From assembly GCF_000381085.1 (NCBI RefSeq), contig NZ_KB905899.1, positions 930,001 through 994,000 on the forward strand: a DNA stretch of 64,000 nt. The letters run 5' to 3'. Numbering within the stretch: the stretch's first letter is position 1; the number at the start of each line of letters is the position of its first letter. The DNA comes from Thiomicrorhabdus arctica DSM 13458. Its GTDB lineage: Bacteria; Pseudomonadota; Gammaproteobacteria; Thiomicrospirales; Thiomicrospiraceae. Shown piece after piece: positions 1 through 9,939 of this stretch. Under the pieces are notes generated by a model that ran no database searches, had not been told where the DNA came from, and was given only the letters and a program-made list of their open reading frames with translations. Made by a program: the position numbers and the translations under genes.

Positions 1-94
1 AACTTTAATAGGCATTAGTATACGTCAATAAGCGTGCATTTAATTCGGTATAATAATCGCAATTCCGTTAAAAGCAGATAGAAAGCGTGACACA

Positions 95-955
95 ATGAAT
101 GATATTAATTTTTTTGAAAACCTGGAAACCACTGTTGCAATCGCGCTTGAAGAGGATATTAAATCGGGTGACTTAACGGCGAGCTTAATCCCAGAAGTGA
201 CTCAAGCAGAAGCCAATATTTTCTGCCGCGAAAAAGCCGTTATCTGTGGACGACCTTGGTTTGATGAAGTCTTTCGGCAAGTGGATCCAGACATGACAAT
301 CAAATGGCTTTGTGAAGAAGGTGAACACGTTACAGCGGACCAATGTGTATGCACCATTAAAGGTTCCGCCAGAAACATTTTAACGGCTGAAAGAACAGCG
401 CTTAATTTCCTACAAACCCTTTCCGCAACCGCCACTATAACGGCACAGTATGTTGTGCAATTACAGGGTTCCCATACGCAACTGTTGGACACACGTAAAA
501 CCCTGCCTGGCTTACGCCTCGGACAAAAGTATGCGGTGGCATGCGGTGGCGGCACAAACCATCGAATTGGTTTGTTTGACGCGATCTTAATCAAAGAAAA
601 TCATATTATGGCAGCAGGCGGTATTCGCCAAGCGGTTAGTACGGCCAAACAAATGCATCCCGACACAACGGTTGAAGTCGAAACCGAAAATTTAAAGGAA
701 GTGCAACAAGCCTTAGAGGCCGGAGCGGATATCATTATGCTCGATAACTTCTCTTTAGAGATGATGTCTCAGGCGGTGATACTCGTAGATCGCAAAGCCA
801 AGCTCGAAATCTCCGGTAATGTCGAACTATCCCATTTGCCACAACTCGTCAAAACTCAAGTGGATTTCATTTCTACCGGGGCAATCACCAAACACATTCA
901 AGCGATTGATCTTTCAATGCGTTTTAAGATGTCAACCGAATCGATGGCGAGCTAA
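95..955 (+). CDS. nadC: Nicotinate-nucleotide pyrophosphorylase (quinolinate phosphoribosyltransferase)
   Basis: Converts quinolinate and PRPP to nicotinate mononucleotide, CO2 and PPi in de novo NAD synthesis, in the cytoplasm. The 286-residue product has the normal family length. Family signatures are visible: DTRKTLPGLR near residues 132-141, a Gly-rich stretch followed by HRIGL near 156, EVETENL near 194 and MLDNF near 215, together forming the phosphate and quinolinate binding barrel. The start at 95 is the only ATG in a suitable position, with a weak purine stretch (gaaagcg) upstream and a TATAAT-like -10 at about 49-54. The antiporter gene begins 2 bases after the stop, so the two are probably cotranscribed. 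nadE, the last step of NAD synthesis, lies at 6-7.6 kb but is not in the same operon. Confidence 0.97.
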   Translation: MNDINFFENLETTVAIALEEDIKSGDLTASLIPEVTQAEANIFCREKAVICGRPWFDEVFRQVDPDMTIKWLCEEGEHVTADQCVCTIKGSARNILTAERTALNFLQTLSATATITAQYVVQLQGSHTQLLDTRKTLPGLRLGQKYAVACGGGTNHRIGLFDAILIKENHIMAAGGIRQAVSTAKQMHPDTTVEVETENLKEVQQALEAGADIIMLDNFSLEMMSQAVILVDRKAKLEISGNVELSHLPQLVKTQVDFISTGAITKHIQAIDLSMRFKMSTESMAS

Positions 956-957
956 TT

Positions 958-2952
958 ATGGGCGATCATATTCTCCTGCATATCGTTTTACTGCTCGGCA
1001 TTGCCGTGATCACGGTGTCGATTTTTAGACGTATGCATTTTCCGCCGATTCTGGGTTATATCATCGTCGGCATTATCGTCGGTCCAAGTGGTTTTGGTTG
1101 GATTCAAAATGAGGAGAGCATCTCCTTATTAGCTGAATTTGGCATTGTTTTTTTACTGTTTGCAATTGGTTTAGAGTTTTCCCTATCGCAAATGATTGCG
1201 ATGCGCAAGCAAGTGTTTGGACTAGGGACGGCTCAAGTATTGACCACCGGAGGCGTAGTGTATCTCATTGGTTGGTTAGCAGGCCTAGACGCTAATACCA
1301 ATATCGTCATTGCGGGCGCATTTGCTTTATCCTCAACCGCGATTGTCATTAAACAACTGACGGAACAGTCTGAGATTCAATCACGACATGGCCGTGCCAC
1401 CGTCGGTATTTTAATTTTTCAAGATATCATGGCCATTCCATTACTCATCTTAATTCCCGCATTAGCCATGAGCCAAGGCAGCGAAAATGCGCTTGCGATT
1501 ACACTCGGAATTTCTTTTCTAAAAGGGATTTTAGTCGTTGGTATCATGCACCTTATTGGTCGTTACTTGCTGCGCCCTCTTTTTCATGAAGTGGCCTCAG
1601 CGAAATCACAAGAACTGTTCACTCTAACCGTTCTCACCGTTGCATTAGGTGCGGCTGCTTTTACCGAAGAGATGGGGCTTTCAATGACGCTCGGTGCATT
1701 TTTGGCTGGCATGATGCTCAGTGAAACTGAATATCGCCATCAAATAGAGTCCGATATTCGTCCGTTTCAAGATATTTTATTAGGTCTATTTTTTGTCACT
1801 GTCGGCATGCTTATTTCACTTGATGTGCTTGCGAAACATTTCTGGCTAGTGGTATTAATTACGCTGGCAATTTTTGTTGTTAAAGGCGTCATAATCTACT
1901 TTGTTTCTCGCTTATTTAATAAAACACCGGGGGTTTCAGCACGTATCTCCATCTCCTTGTCTCAAGTAGGTGAGTTTGGACTGGTCTTGATGACCTTGGC
2001 TTTCACTTATAACTTACTGCCAGTTGAAACCGGTAACATTCTTCTCACCTCTGCAGTATTAAGCATGTCAATGGCTCCGTTTTTGGTTAAATTCAACGGT
2101 AAAATCGCCAAAGCATTACACAAGACCACCTATCATGAGAACCATAGTGAAATTGAACAGACTATTTCCACCAATAATCAGTTAATTTCGGATCACGTTA
2201 TCTTATGTGGCTTTGGACGGGTTGGTCAAACAGTGAGTCGGTTTTTACACAGTTCAAACAAAGCGTTTGTCGGTTTGGATATGGATATCAGGCGCGTTAA
2301 CGAGGCACGTGCGGCTGGTGAAAGCGTATATTATGGAGATGCATCCAAGCAAACTATTCTGCATGCTGCCGCCATCGAGCGCGCTAAGATTGTGATTATC
2401 ACGTTCAGTGATTTTCATGCAACCATCAAGACGCTCAAAGCGATTAGACAACATTACCCTGACATTCCAATACTGGTTAGAACGTTAGATGATCAATACC
2501 TCAACGAACTGACGGCCGCTGGCGCGAATGAAGTTGTGCCAGATACTTTCGAGTCGAGCATTATGTTAGCCTCTCACCTGTTATTGATGATTGGTCAGCC
2601 TCCCAGAAAAGTTCTAAAACAGACGCGTGAGGCGCGTAAGGATCGTTACCGTCTATTAGAAAACTTCTACCCCGGTGAAGATTCGAATAAACACAAGCAA
2701 CATCAAATTATGAAAAATATCATTCATACCATTATCCTGGATGAATCTGCTTATGCCGTCGGCAAGCAACTGAAAGAAATTCCGGTAGATTATCTTAAAA
2801 TTCATATTGAAGCCATTAAACGTGGCAATGTCAGAGGGGAGCACCCGACGGGAGAGACCGTACTGAAAGAGCTCGATAATGTGGTGATCAGTGGGCTACC
2901 TGAAGATATTGAAAAAGCGAACGACTACTTAAAAACAGGAACCTTATCGTAA
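958..2952 (+). CDS. Kef-type CPA2 cation:proton antiporter with RCK domain
   Basis: Inner-membrane monovalent cation/H+ antiporter of the CPA2 family, like KefB/KefC/YbaL. The first ~385 residues are a run of hydrophobic helices including the ILGYIIVGIIVGP segment and the AFALSSTAIVIK motif typical of Na+/H+ exchanger domains. A Rossmann TrkA-N domain starts near residue 413 (HVILCGFGRVGQ), and the last ~85 residues form a TrkA-C domain. At 664 residues it has family length. It starts 2 bases after nadC stops, so translation is probably coupled. The physiological ion (K+ or Na+) cannot be read from the sequence. A specific kefB or kefC name would be over-precise because no ancillary KefF/KefG gene is next to it. 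Confidence 0.93.
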   Translation: MGDHILLHIVLLLGIAVITVSIFRRMHFPPILGYIIVGIIVGPSGFGWIQNEESISLLAEFGIVFLLFAIGLEFSLSQMIAMRKQVFGLGTAQVLTTGGVVYLIGWLAGLDANTNIVIAGAFALSSTAIVIKQLTEQSEIQSRHGRATVGILIFQDIMAIPLLILIPALAMSQGSENALAITLGISFLKGILVVGIMHLIGRYLLRPLFHEVASAKSQELFTLTVLTVALGAAAFTEEMGLSMTLGAFLAGMMLSETEYRHQIESDIRPFQDILLGLFFVTVGMLISLDVLAKHFWLVVLITLAIFVVKGVIIYFVSRLFNKTPGVSARISISLSQVGEFGLVLMTLAFTYNLLPVETGNILLTSAVLSMSMAPFLVKFNGKIAKALHKTTYHENHSEIEQTISTNNQLISDHVILCGFGRVGQTVSRFLHSSNKAFVGLDMDIRRVNEARAAGESVYYGDASKQTILHAAAIERAKIVIITFSDFHATIKTLKAIRQHYPDIPILVRTLDDQYLNELTAAGANEVVPDTFESSIMLASHLLLMIGQPPRKVLKQTREARKDRYRLLENFYPGEDSNKHKQHQIMKNIIHTIILDESAYAVGKQLKEIPVDYLKIHIEAIKRGNVRGEHPTGETVLKELDNVVISGLPEDIEKANDYLKTGTLS

Positions 2953-2997
2953 TTATTGGGCCATGCGAATATTGGGCCATTCTAAAAATAAACGACC

Positions 2998-3807
2998 CTA
3001 TCCATTTCTGGTAGTAGGTTCTATCCAGATCAAACAGGCCATTCTGCCCGTCTGACCAGAGCGTCTATAAGAGAAAAAATCCTCGCTTAAAGCAAAAGAG
3101 CATAAATCTCCACCATATACATGAGACACGCCCAAATCATTCAACTCCTTTTTGACCAGGCCTGGTAGGTCTGCCAGATACTTTTTGGGAAGAGGTTTCG
3201 AGGGGGTTTCATCCCGTGGTTTAGCGTGGAAATAGCTTGAATTAGCGCTGTCTTGATCTATAAAGGTATCATAGACATCCTGCCCGACTTCAAAGTGCTG
3301 CATACTGATGGCTGGACCAATCCAGGCTATCAACTGTTCGGGGCATTGCTGAATGTCTGTTGGAAAGCTTTGAATCGTTTTGCGCACAATCCCTTTCGCC
3401 AACCCTTTCCAGCCTGCATGTACTGCAGAAACAATCGTGCCCGCTTGATTGGTGATTAAAATAGGTAAGCAATCCGCTGTCATGACCACCGAGACGATGC
3501 CTGGATTTTGTGTCCAAGACGCATCTGCAATAGGAGGTGGAAGCGAATGAGAAACTTGAGCATTCAGATTGGATTGGTCAAGCTGTATTGCTATATCCGT
3601 ATGTTGCTGATCTAACCAGATAGGTTCAGACGGCAGACAGGCCTGGTCAAAGAGTTGCTGACGATTAGCAACGACATTCTCTAGAAGATCGCCCACATGG
3701 GTGGCAAGATTGAAAGAATGAAAAGGGGCTTTGCTCATACCACCCTGGCGAGTGGTATAAATGGATTTAACCGTGCTGGGTACTGGCCAGTCAGGTTTGA
3801 TAAGCAT
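2998..3807 (-). CDS. pgeF: Purine nucleoside phosphorylase / laccase-domain protein (PgeF/YfiH)
   Basis: Member of the YfiH/LACC1 family, once called multicopper polyphenol oxidase. Characterised members are zinc-dependent purine nucleoside phosphorylases/adenosine deaminases, and E. coli PgeF edits wrongly built peptidoglycan precursors. The metal-site residues are present: QQHTD with His69, TADC with Cys113 and VHAGW with His130 of 269 residues. The gene follows rluD on the minus strand with a 43-base gap, the classic rluD-pgeF order. It carries one exact copy of the ACCAGGCCTGGT palindrome (3155-3166) and a near copy at 3636-3647. Confidence 0.95.
   Translation of the reverse strand: MLIKPDWPVPSTVKSIYTTRQGGMSKAPFHSFNLATHVGDLLENVVANRQQLFDQACLPSEPIWLDQQHTDIAIQLDQSNLNAQVSHSLPPPIADASWTQNPGIVSVVMTADCLPILITNQAGTIVSAVHAGWKGLAKGIVRKTIQSFPTDIQQCPEQLIAWIGPAISMQHFEVGQDVYDTFIDQDSANSSYFHAKPRDETPSKPLPKKYLADLPGLVKKELNDLGVSHVYGGDLCSFALSEDFFSYRRSGQTGRMACLIWIEPTTRNG
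3155..3166. repeat. Iterated palindrome ACCAGGCCTGGT, copy 1 (in pgeF)
   Basis: Exact 12-bp palindrome within pgeF, read in the gene as codons for Pro-Gly-Leu-Val. One of nine exact copies in the window. A two-mismatch relative (GACAGGCCTGGT) lies in the same gene at 3636-3647 but in a different reading frame, which argues for a DNA-level rather than a peptide-level signal. Confidence 0.85.
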
Positions 3808-3850
3808 ATTAATGGTTTTTATCCTACACTGACTAGCGCTTAACTTTTAA

Positions 3851-4894
3851 TTACTCAGGAATGTCTTCATCGGTCACATAAGCGACTTCAACGCCGTAAT
3901 CATAGTCAAAGCCATCATCGCCTTTCATTCTGGACTCATAGACTTCGACATCTTCACGTAAAACATCAATCAACTCGAATAAATCATCCGGCATTTCAAC
4001 CTTCCACTTCACTTTTTTGCCTGTCACCGGATGCGTAAAACTTAAGGCCCCTGCATGTAACGCTTGGCGTTTAAAGCCGCGTAAAAATGTGACGAACTCT
4101 TCAATCATTTTTTTAGGAATTTTAAAGCGTTTACCGTAAGTTTGATCACCGACTAATGGAAACCCTAAAGAAGCCATATGCACACGAATTTGATGAGTAC
4201 GTCCGGTTTCAAGCTTAACGCGAATACGCGTGTATTCTCTAAAGCGTTCTAAGACTCGGTAATGTGAAACCGCCTCTTTGCCACCAAAAGATCGGATGGC
4301 CATTTTAGTTCGGTCTTTAGCACTACGGCCAATAGGTGCATCGACTGTACCGCCAACTTTCATTTGTCCAACCACCACAGCATCATAGATACGCTCAACG
4401 TCATGGCGCTGTAACTGGTCGACTAGGTTGGTTTGCGCAGGAATGGTTTTAGCCACAACCATCAAACCTGACGTGTCTTTATCCAACCGGTGAACAATGC
4501 CGGCACGCGGCACGTCACGTAGCTTTGGGTTATGGTGAAGTAATGCATTCATCAAGGTCCCGTCTGGATTACCTGCACCAGGGTGCACGACTAAACCGAC
4601 GGGTTTATTAATGATCATCACCGCATCATCTTCATAGACGATGTCTAAGGGAATATCTTGAGCAATAGCATTCAAATCAGTATTGATTTCAACAACCAAT
4701 TCGACCTCTTCGCCCCCTAAAACGGGCTGTTTAGGTTTGGTCCAGGGCTGACCATTCACCACAACATTACCATCTTTAATCCACTGCTGAATTCGACTTC
4801 GAGAGTACTCAGGAAAAAGAGGTACAATTGCAATATCTAAACGTTCACCAAGGGCACTGTGGGGGATCGTTGCTGTTAATAGTTCTTTATTCAA
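3851..4894 (-). CDS. rluD: 23S rRNA pseudouridine synthase (positions 1911/1915/1917)
   Basis: RluA-family pseudouridine synthase modifying helix 69 of 23S rRNA. An S4 RNA-binding domain spans about residues 15-75, and the catalytic domain holds GIVHRLDKDTSG with the catalytic Asp at residue 138. At 347 residues it has RluD length (RluC is slightly shorter), and the neighbours, divergent bamD and downstream pgeF, are the conserved context of rluD in gammaproteobacteria. An acidic tail after residue ~320 is somewhat longer than usual. Confidence 0.95.
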   Translation of the reverse strand: MNKELLTATIPHSALGERLDIAIVPLFPEYSRSRIQQWIKDGNVVVNGQPWTKPKQPVLGGEEVELVVEINTDLNAIAQDIPLDIVYEDDAVMIINKPVGLVVHPGAGNPDGTLMNALLHHNPKLRDVPRAGIVHRLDKDTSGLMVVAKTIPAQTNLVDQLQRHDVERIYDAVVVGQMKVGGTVDAPIGRSAKDRTKMAIRSFGGKEAVSHYRVLERFREYTRIRVKLETGRTHQIRVHMASLGFPLVGDQTYGKRFKIPKKMIEEFVTFLRGFKRQALHAGALSFTHPVTGKKVKWKVEMPDDLFELIDVLREDVEVYESRMKGDDGFDYDYGVEVAYVTDEDIPE

Positions 4895-5035
4895 TTTATG
4901 ACCTTGCTCTCTTTTACGCTGACCGATTATTAAATAGCGAAAATGCGCATTTTATATAATGGAGAGGTGATTTGATAATATTTAAGTATGATACAATCAG
5001 TATCAATTTTATTAACGCCTATTGTACCTAAAAAT

Positions 5036-5908
5036 ATGAAAAAAACGCTGCTATCCACTCTGTTACTTGCAACCTTGACTTTGCAGGGCTGTTCAACCCT
5101 ATCCAATCTGATTGAAAAGCCCGATTCTGAAAAGTCGGTTGAAGAATTTTATCAAATTGCCACTGAAGCTTTTCAAGAGGGTCAATGGGATACTGCAATT
5201 CAAAGCTATGAAAAGCTTAAGTCTTTTTACCCTTATGGCGCCTATGCTGAACAGTCCTATACCGAATTAGCTTATGCTTATTATCGTTATGATGAACCAG
5301 AATCTGCTATTCGTGAATTAGAAGAATTTATTCGTCTCTTTCCAAAACACCCTGAAATTGCGTATGCTTACTATTTAAGAGCCGTGGCTGCTGATTCAAT
5401 TAATCGTAGTTGGTTAGATAAATATCTAACCGACCCCGCTTCTCGTGACAGTAAGTCAACCTTAAGAGCTTTTCGCTATTACAGCGAGCTGCTTAACAAA
5501 TTTCCTGAAAGCCGTTATGTTGCATCGGCCAGTAAGCGTTTAATTGTATTACGTAATCAAATGGCACGTCACGAACTTCAAGTTGCACAATATTACTTCA
5601 ATAAGCAAGCTTATTTGGCCGCGGCGAATCGTGCTCAATATATCGTCGAACATTATCCACGAGCCGCGGTGACTTTAGAGTCGCTCGCCATGTTAGAGCA
5701 GGCTTATGAAAAGCTTGGAATGACTGAAAATCTGGCAGATGTTAAACGCGTTTATGAATTAAATCGTGATCTCGAAGTCACAAATGTCATGCCTTCAAAA
5801 GAGGTAAGCATACCGGAAGATAAATCCGAACATAAACCAGAAGATAAACCAGAGGATAAAAGCTGGTGGTCTAAGGTAAGTGATAGCGTTGGCAGTCTAT
5901 TTGACTAA
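5036..5908 (+). CDS. bamD: Outer-membrane assembly lipoprotein BamD (ComL)
   Basis: Essential lipoprotein of the BAM complex that inserts beta-barrel proteins into the outer membrane. From the ATG at 5036 the product begins MKKTLLSTLLL with a lipobox LQGC (Cys19) followed by TPR-like helical repeats (residues ~35-240), as in BamD. The reading frame is open from an earlier ATG at 4988, but that would put 16 extra residues ahead of a normal signal peptide, so 5036 is preferred although neither start has a strong ribosome site. The last ~30 residues are an unusual charged tail rich in ED/KP repeats. Divergent from rluD and followed by a clear terminator. Confidence 0.93.
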   Translation: MKKTLLSTLLLATLTLQGCSTLSNLIEKPDSEKSVEEFYQIATEAFQEGQWDTAIQSYEKLKSFYPYGAYAEQSYTELAYAYYRYDEPESAIRELEEFIRLFPKHPEIAYAYYLRAVAADSINRSWLDKYLTDPASRDSKSTLRAFRYYSELLNKFPESRYVASASKRLIVLRNQMARHELQVAQYYFNKQAYLAAANRAQYIVEHYPRAAVTLESLAMLEQAYEKLGMTENLADVKRVYELNRDLEVTNVMPSKEVSIPEDKSEHKPEDKPEDKSWWSKVSDSVGSLFD

Positions 5909-5935
5909 GGATTAGTTCATTATTCACTTAAAGTA

Positions 5936-5964
5936 AAAGCCTCGTTTTAGACGAGGCTTTTTTT
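5936..5964 (+). terminator. Rho-independent terminator of bamD
   Basis: A 9-bp stem (AAAGCCTCG / CGAGGCTTT) with a 7-base loop is followed by a T tract. It lies 28 bases after the bamD stop. The A-rich side may also stop the convergent nadE transcript. Confidence 0.9.
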
Positions 5965-6018
5965 ATGGCGGTGTTTTAACCACCTATGAGTACTCTTCAC
6001 TCAAACGCTTAACTCGAT

Positions 6019-7647
6019 CTATTCTTTATAAAGACTGGTAATTGGATAGCGACGATCTCGCCCGAAAGCACGATGGGTTATTTTAATACCCGGCGCGGCT
6101 TGACGACGCTTGTATTCATTGCGGTTGATCATATTAATGACGCGACGCACATCATATTCAGGATAGCCCATATCAACGATCTGTTCAGGTGTCTTATCCT
6201 GATTGACGAACGCGTCAATAATGCTATCCAATACCTCATACTCTGGTAAAGAGTCTTGATCGACCTGATCAGGACGCAACTCAGCGGAAGGTGGTCGGGT
6301 AATCACTCTTTCTGGAATCACCAAAGAGACGCGATTGCGATATTCCGCCAAACGATATACTAAGGTTTTAGGGACATCTTTTAAGGGAGAGAATCCGCCG
6401 ACCATATCACCATACAACGTTGAATACCCTACTGCGACCTCACTTTTATTGCTGGTCGCCAACACCATTTTTCCAGTTTTATTGGAAATGGCCATTAAAA
6501 TGGTGCCACGAATGCGCGCTTGTAAATTTTCTTCGGTTAAATCGTCTTCCAGGCCAGCAAAGGTTTCGGCTAATGCCGATTCTAAAGCCAGATAACTGCC
6601 TTCAATTGGGATGGATTGGAAATTCACCCCCATCATTTGCGCTTGTTGCTCCGCATCCTCTTTACTGATATCTGCCGTGTACCGGAACGGCATCATCACA
6701 GCTTCGACATTCTCTGCGCCCAATGCATCGACAGCAATAGCAAGGGTTAAAGCGGAATCGATTCCGCCTGACAAACCTAATAAAATGCCTGAAAAACCAT
6801 TTTTAGACACATAGTCTTTAACGCCCATGATTAAAGCCTGATAAATACGCGCTTCACCTTCAAATATATCGGCTTTCTCTCCAGTGAGCATCACCACAGA
6901 GTCGTCTTGTTTAATGAACTGTACTGGCGATAAACAGACTTTAAACTCAGGACTTTGCACACAGACGTCACCTTCGGCATTGATGGCAAATGATCCACCA
7001 TCAAACACCAACTCATCTTGACCGCCCACTTGATTGACATAAATAATCGGTTTTTTAATTTCCTCAATGCGGCGCAATACGGTCTCTAAACGATCCTGAT
7101 GTTTTTCCGCAGAGAAAGGCGAAGCATTCAATGTCAGAATAACATCCGCGCCCGCTTCTTTCGCTTGTGTACTCGGTGAAATTTTCCAAATATCTTCACA
7201 AATCAGCAAACCGAAACGAATCCCATTATATTCCATGACGCAAGGTTGATGACCGACACTAAAATAACGTTGTTCATCAAATACACTGTAATTGGGTAAA
7301 TGTTGTTTCATATAGCTGGCCTGGATAATACCGCCTTCTATCCACGCAGCCATATTAAAGCGTTCACCCAACTCATCCATCATCGGATACCCAATCACAC
7401 AAACTACATCCAATACCTGTTCACCAATTTGAGATAACGCTTGATGAATTTGAGGGTAAAGTCCGTTTCTGAGCAATAAATCCTCTGGTGGATAGCCCGT
7501 GATGGTCATTTCCGGAAAAACCACGATATCCGCTGAATGGAGCTTTTTAGCCTGGCGAGCCGCATCGATGATACGTTTTACATTGCCAGAAATATCACCG
7601 ACAATCGGATCAATCTGAGCCATAACGACTGTTACAGTCTGTGTCAT
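6019..7647 (-). CDS. nadE: Glutamine-dependent NAD+ synthetase
   Basis: Amidates nicotinic acid adenine dinucleotide to NAD+ using glutamine nitrogen. The N-terminal nitrilase-fold glutaminase has the Glu46 (VFPEMTITGYPPEDLL), Lys114 (MKQHLPNY) and Cys150 (GLLICEDIW) triad. The C-terminal synthetase domain has the P-loop GLSGGIDSALT near residue 290 and the STLYGDMVGGFSPLKD segment. At 542 residues it is the two-domain form, which can use glutamine as well as ammonia. It stands alone on the minus strand. Confidence 0.96.
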   Translation of the reverse strand: MTQTVTVVMAQIDPIVGDISGNVKRIIDAARQAKKLHSADIVVFPEMTITGYPPEDLLLRNGLYPQIHQALSQIGEQVLDVVCVIGYPMMDELGERFNMAAWIEGGIIQASYMKQHLPNYSVFDEQRYFSVGHQPCVMEYNGIRFGLLICEDIWKISPSTQAKEAGADVILTLNASPFSAEKHQDRLETVLRRIEEIKKPIIYVNQVGGQDELVFDGGSFAINAEGDVCVQSPEFKVCLSPVQFIKQDDSVVMLTGEKADIFEGEARIYQALIMGVKDYVSKNGFSGILLGLSGGIDSALTLAIAVDALGAENVEAVMMPFRYTADISKEDAEQQAQMMGVNFQSIPIEGSYLALESALAETFAGLEDDLTEENLQARIRGTILMAISNKTGKMVLATSNKSEVAVGYSTLYGDMVGGFSPLKDVPKTLVYRLAEYRNRVSLVIPERVITRPPSAELRPDQVDQDSLPEYEVLDSIIDAFVNQDKTPEQIVDMGYPEYDVRRVINMINRNEYKRRQAAPGIKITHRAFGRDRRYPITSLYKE

Positions 7648-7730
7648 ATAGGAGTTATCTCTATTGGGTGTATTGCATACACCAACCCATTTAACGTTAT
7701 GGACTGGTTGTTTTATCGTTTTAAATGATC

Positions 7731-8615
7731 TTAAACGGAAAGCGCCTTGAGCATTGCATCACCCAGTTCGGCAGGCGAACGTACGATCGTAACGTTGGCA
7801 GATTCTAAAGCGGCAAACTTAGCTTCCGCAGTGCCTTTTCCGCCACTCACGATGGCACCTGCATGTCCCATGCGTTTACCAGCAGGTGCGGTAACGCCAG
7901 CGATATAGGCAACTACCGGTTTAGTCACATGCGCTTTAATGAATTCGGCGGCGTCTTCTTCAGCTTGTCCACCAATCTCGCCCACCATAATAATACCTTC
8001 GGTTAAAGGATCTGCCTGGAATAACCTTAAACAATCAATAAAATTCATGCCCTGAATAGGATCACCACCGATACCTACACAAGTTGACTGACCTAAGCCA
8101 TTTTGGGTGGTTTGATGAACGGCTTCATACGTCAAGGTTCCAGAGCGAGAAACGACTCCTATCTTTCCAGGTAGGTGAATGTGCCCAGGCATAATTCCAA
8201 TTTTACAACCCGTGCCATTGTCTCCAGGCGTAATCAAACCAGGACAATTAGGACCAATGAGATAGGCATCAGATTTTTCCAGTACTGCACGCACTTTCAA
8301 CATATCCGCAACCGGAATGCCTTCAGTAATACAGGTAATGACTTTAATACCGGCCGAAATGGCTTCAATGATAGAGTCTGCTGCAAAAGCCGGAGGTACA
8401 TAAATCATCGATGCTTGCGCACCCGCTAATTCAACTGCCTCTTTAACCGTATTGAAAACCGGTAGACCTAAATGAGTTTGCCCACCTTTACCAGGTGTGA
8501 CGCCGCCGACCATATTGGTGCCATAAGCAATCGCCTGCTCAGAGTGGAATGAGCCTTGTTTTCCAGTAAATCCTTGGCAGATGACTTTGGTGTTGTTCTC
8601 AATTAAAATGCTCAT
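7731..8615 (-). CDS. sucD: Succinyl-CoA synthetase, alpha subunit
   Basis: Forms the phosphohistidine intermediate in the reversible conversion of succinyl-CoA to succinate with NTP formation. The start at 8615 gives [18 protein letters not shown], preceded by AAGGAAA at good spacing; an 18-residue upstream extension in the same frame overlaps sucC and is rejected. CoA-binding Rossmann fold at the N-terminus, GPNCPG near 121-126, and the active-site His251 in [18 protein letters not shown]. 294 residues, full length. It follows sucC by 4 bases. No sucA/sucB or lpd lies beside the pair, unlike in E. coli. Confidence 0.96.
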   Translation of the reverse strand: MSILIENNTKVICQGFTGKQGSFHSEQAIAYGTNMVGGVTPGKGGQTHLGLPVFNTVKEAVELAGAQASMIYVPPAFAADSIIEAISAGIKVITCITEGIPVADMLKVRAVLEKSDAYLIGPNCPGLITPGDNGTGCKIGIMPGHIHLPGKIGVVSRSGTLTYEAVHQTTQNGLGQSTCVGIGGDPIQGMNFIDCLRLFQADPLTEGIIMVGEIGGQAEEDAAEFIKAHVTKPVVAYIAGVTAPAGKRMGHAGAIVSGGKGTAEAKFAALESANVTIVRSPAELGDAMLKALSV

Positions 8616-8619
8616 TCTG

Positions 8620-9783
8620 TTATTTCCTTGCTGCTTCGACGACTTTAATAGCCGCATCGGCCAATCCATCTGCGGTAATAATACTCAAACCACTTTTGGC
8701 GAGTATTTCACGCCCTAGCTCCACATTGGTGCCTTCTAAACGCACAACCACTGGAATCGTCAAACCCACTTCTTGAACGGCCTGAATAATCCCTTCTGCG
8801 ATAAGATCACAACGCACAATGCCGCCAAAAATATTCACCAGAATAGACTTTACCTCTGAGGAAGACAAAATCAATTTAAAAGCTTCAGAAACACGTTCTG
8901 GAGTTGCCCCTCCCCCCACATCTAAAAAGTTAGCGGGTTCACCACCATTAAGCTTGATTAAATCCATGGTCGCCATCGCCAAACCTGCCCCATTGACCAT
9001 GCACCCAATATCGCCATCTAAAGCGATATAATTTAACTCATGTTCAGAAGCTTTCGCTTCACGCTCGTCTTCCTGAGTGAAGTCACGTAATTCAACCAGG
9101 CCTGGTTGTCTGTAAAGTGCGCTTGAATCAATACTGACCTTGGCATCCAAAGCAATCAGTTCATTGTCTGCAGTACGTACTAACGGATTGATTTCAAGCT
9201 GTGATACATCTTTATCCAACGTCAATTGGTAAAATTGTTTCATCAATTGACCCAACTGTTTGAAGGCTGTACCAGTGAGGCCCAGTGCAAAACCGATTTC
9301 ACGACACTGATAAGGCATCACCCCTACCGTCGGATCAATATGCACCGATAATATTTTTTCAGGTGTGGCTTCTGCGACCGCTTCAATATCCATTCCGCCG
9401 GCGGCAGAGATCACAAAAGTATGGGTGCGAGTGACCCGATCAACGACTAAACTCAGATAAAGCTCTTCTTCAATCGCAAGCGTTTCCTCGATTAACAAGC
9501 TGTTAATCGGCAGTTCCTTACCCGCGGTTTGCATTGTGGCTAAAGCACTGCCCAGCAATTTCGCAGAAACTTGATGCGCTTCTTCACGACTCGTCACCAA
9601 CTTTACGCCACCGGCTTTACCTCGTGCGCCCGCATGAATTTGAGCCTTTACGACCCAGCCCTTACTGTCGATGGAATCCAGTACGTCATCAAGTTGATCG
9701 AGTTCGGTGATTAAACGGCCTTTAGGAATGCCAATGCCATATTCGGCAAAAAGGGCTTTAGACTGATATTCATGTAAATTCAT
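8620..9783 (-). CDS. sucC: Succinyl-CoA synthetase, beta subunit
   Basis: ATP-grasp subunit that binds nucleotide and succinate and pairs with SucD. The start at 9783 gives [16 protein letters not shown], the family N-terminus; the frame stays open 6 codons further upstream. The ATP-grasp Gly-rich segment [12 protein letters not shown] and the C-terminal [13 protein letters not shown] phosphate-binding segment are intact over 387 residues. It is first in a two-gene operon with sucD. It contains a palindrome copy (9093-9108). Confidence 0.96.
   Translation of the reverse strand: MNLHEYQSKALFAEYGIGIPKGRLITELDQLDDVLDSIDSKGWVVKAQIHAGARGKAGGVKLVTSREEAHQVSAKLLGSALATMQTAGKELPINSLLIEETLAIEEELYLSLVVDRVTRTHTFVISAAGGMDIEAVAEATPEKILSVHIDPTVGVMPYQCREIGFALGLTGTAFKQLGQLMKQFYQLTLDKDVSQLEINPLVRTADNELIALDAKVSIDSSALYRQPGLVELRDFTQEDEREAKASEHELNYIALDGDIGCMVNGAGLAMATMDLIKLNGGEPANFLDVGGGATPERVSEAFKLILSSSEVKSILVNIFGGIVRCDLIAEGIIQAVQEVGLTIPVVVRLEGTNVELGREILAKSGLSIITADGLADAAIKVVEAARK
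9093..9108. repeat. Iterated palindrome, copy 2 (in sucC), 16-bp dyad
   Basis: The exact core ACCAGGCCTGGT at 9095-9106 is extended by CA/TG to a perfect 16-bp dyad inside sucC, where it encodes Pro-Gly-Leu-Val. Confidence 0.85.
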
Positions 9784-9939
9784 GTAAAGAAACGTCTCCA
9801 ACGTCCACTGCTTAAAACATTTCTGATCTATTTTCAGCAGGATTTTTAAGATAATTTAAAAGATAAAAATTGCTTTTATTGTATGATTTTTAGACAATGA
9901 TTGCATTAACAATTCCGAACCATTACTCGCGAGCCCCCC

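Noticed and set aside
202-594. 130-residue open frame antisense to nadC
   Set aside because: Shadow of nadC; no ribosome site and no family pattern. The same applies to the other antisense or offset frames inside confident genes.
2953-2982. Direct repeat ATTGGGCCAT x2 between the antiporter and pgeF
   Set aside because: Two copies only, no stem or T-tract; probably chance or a minor slippage.
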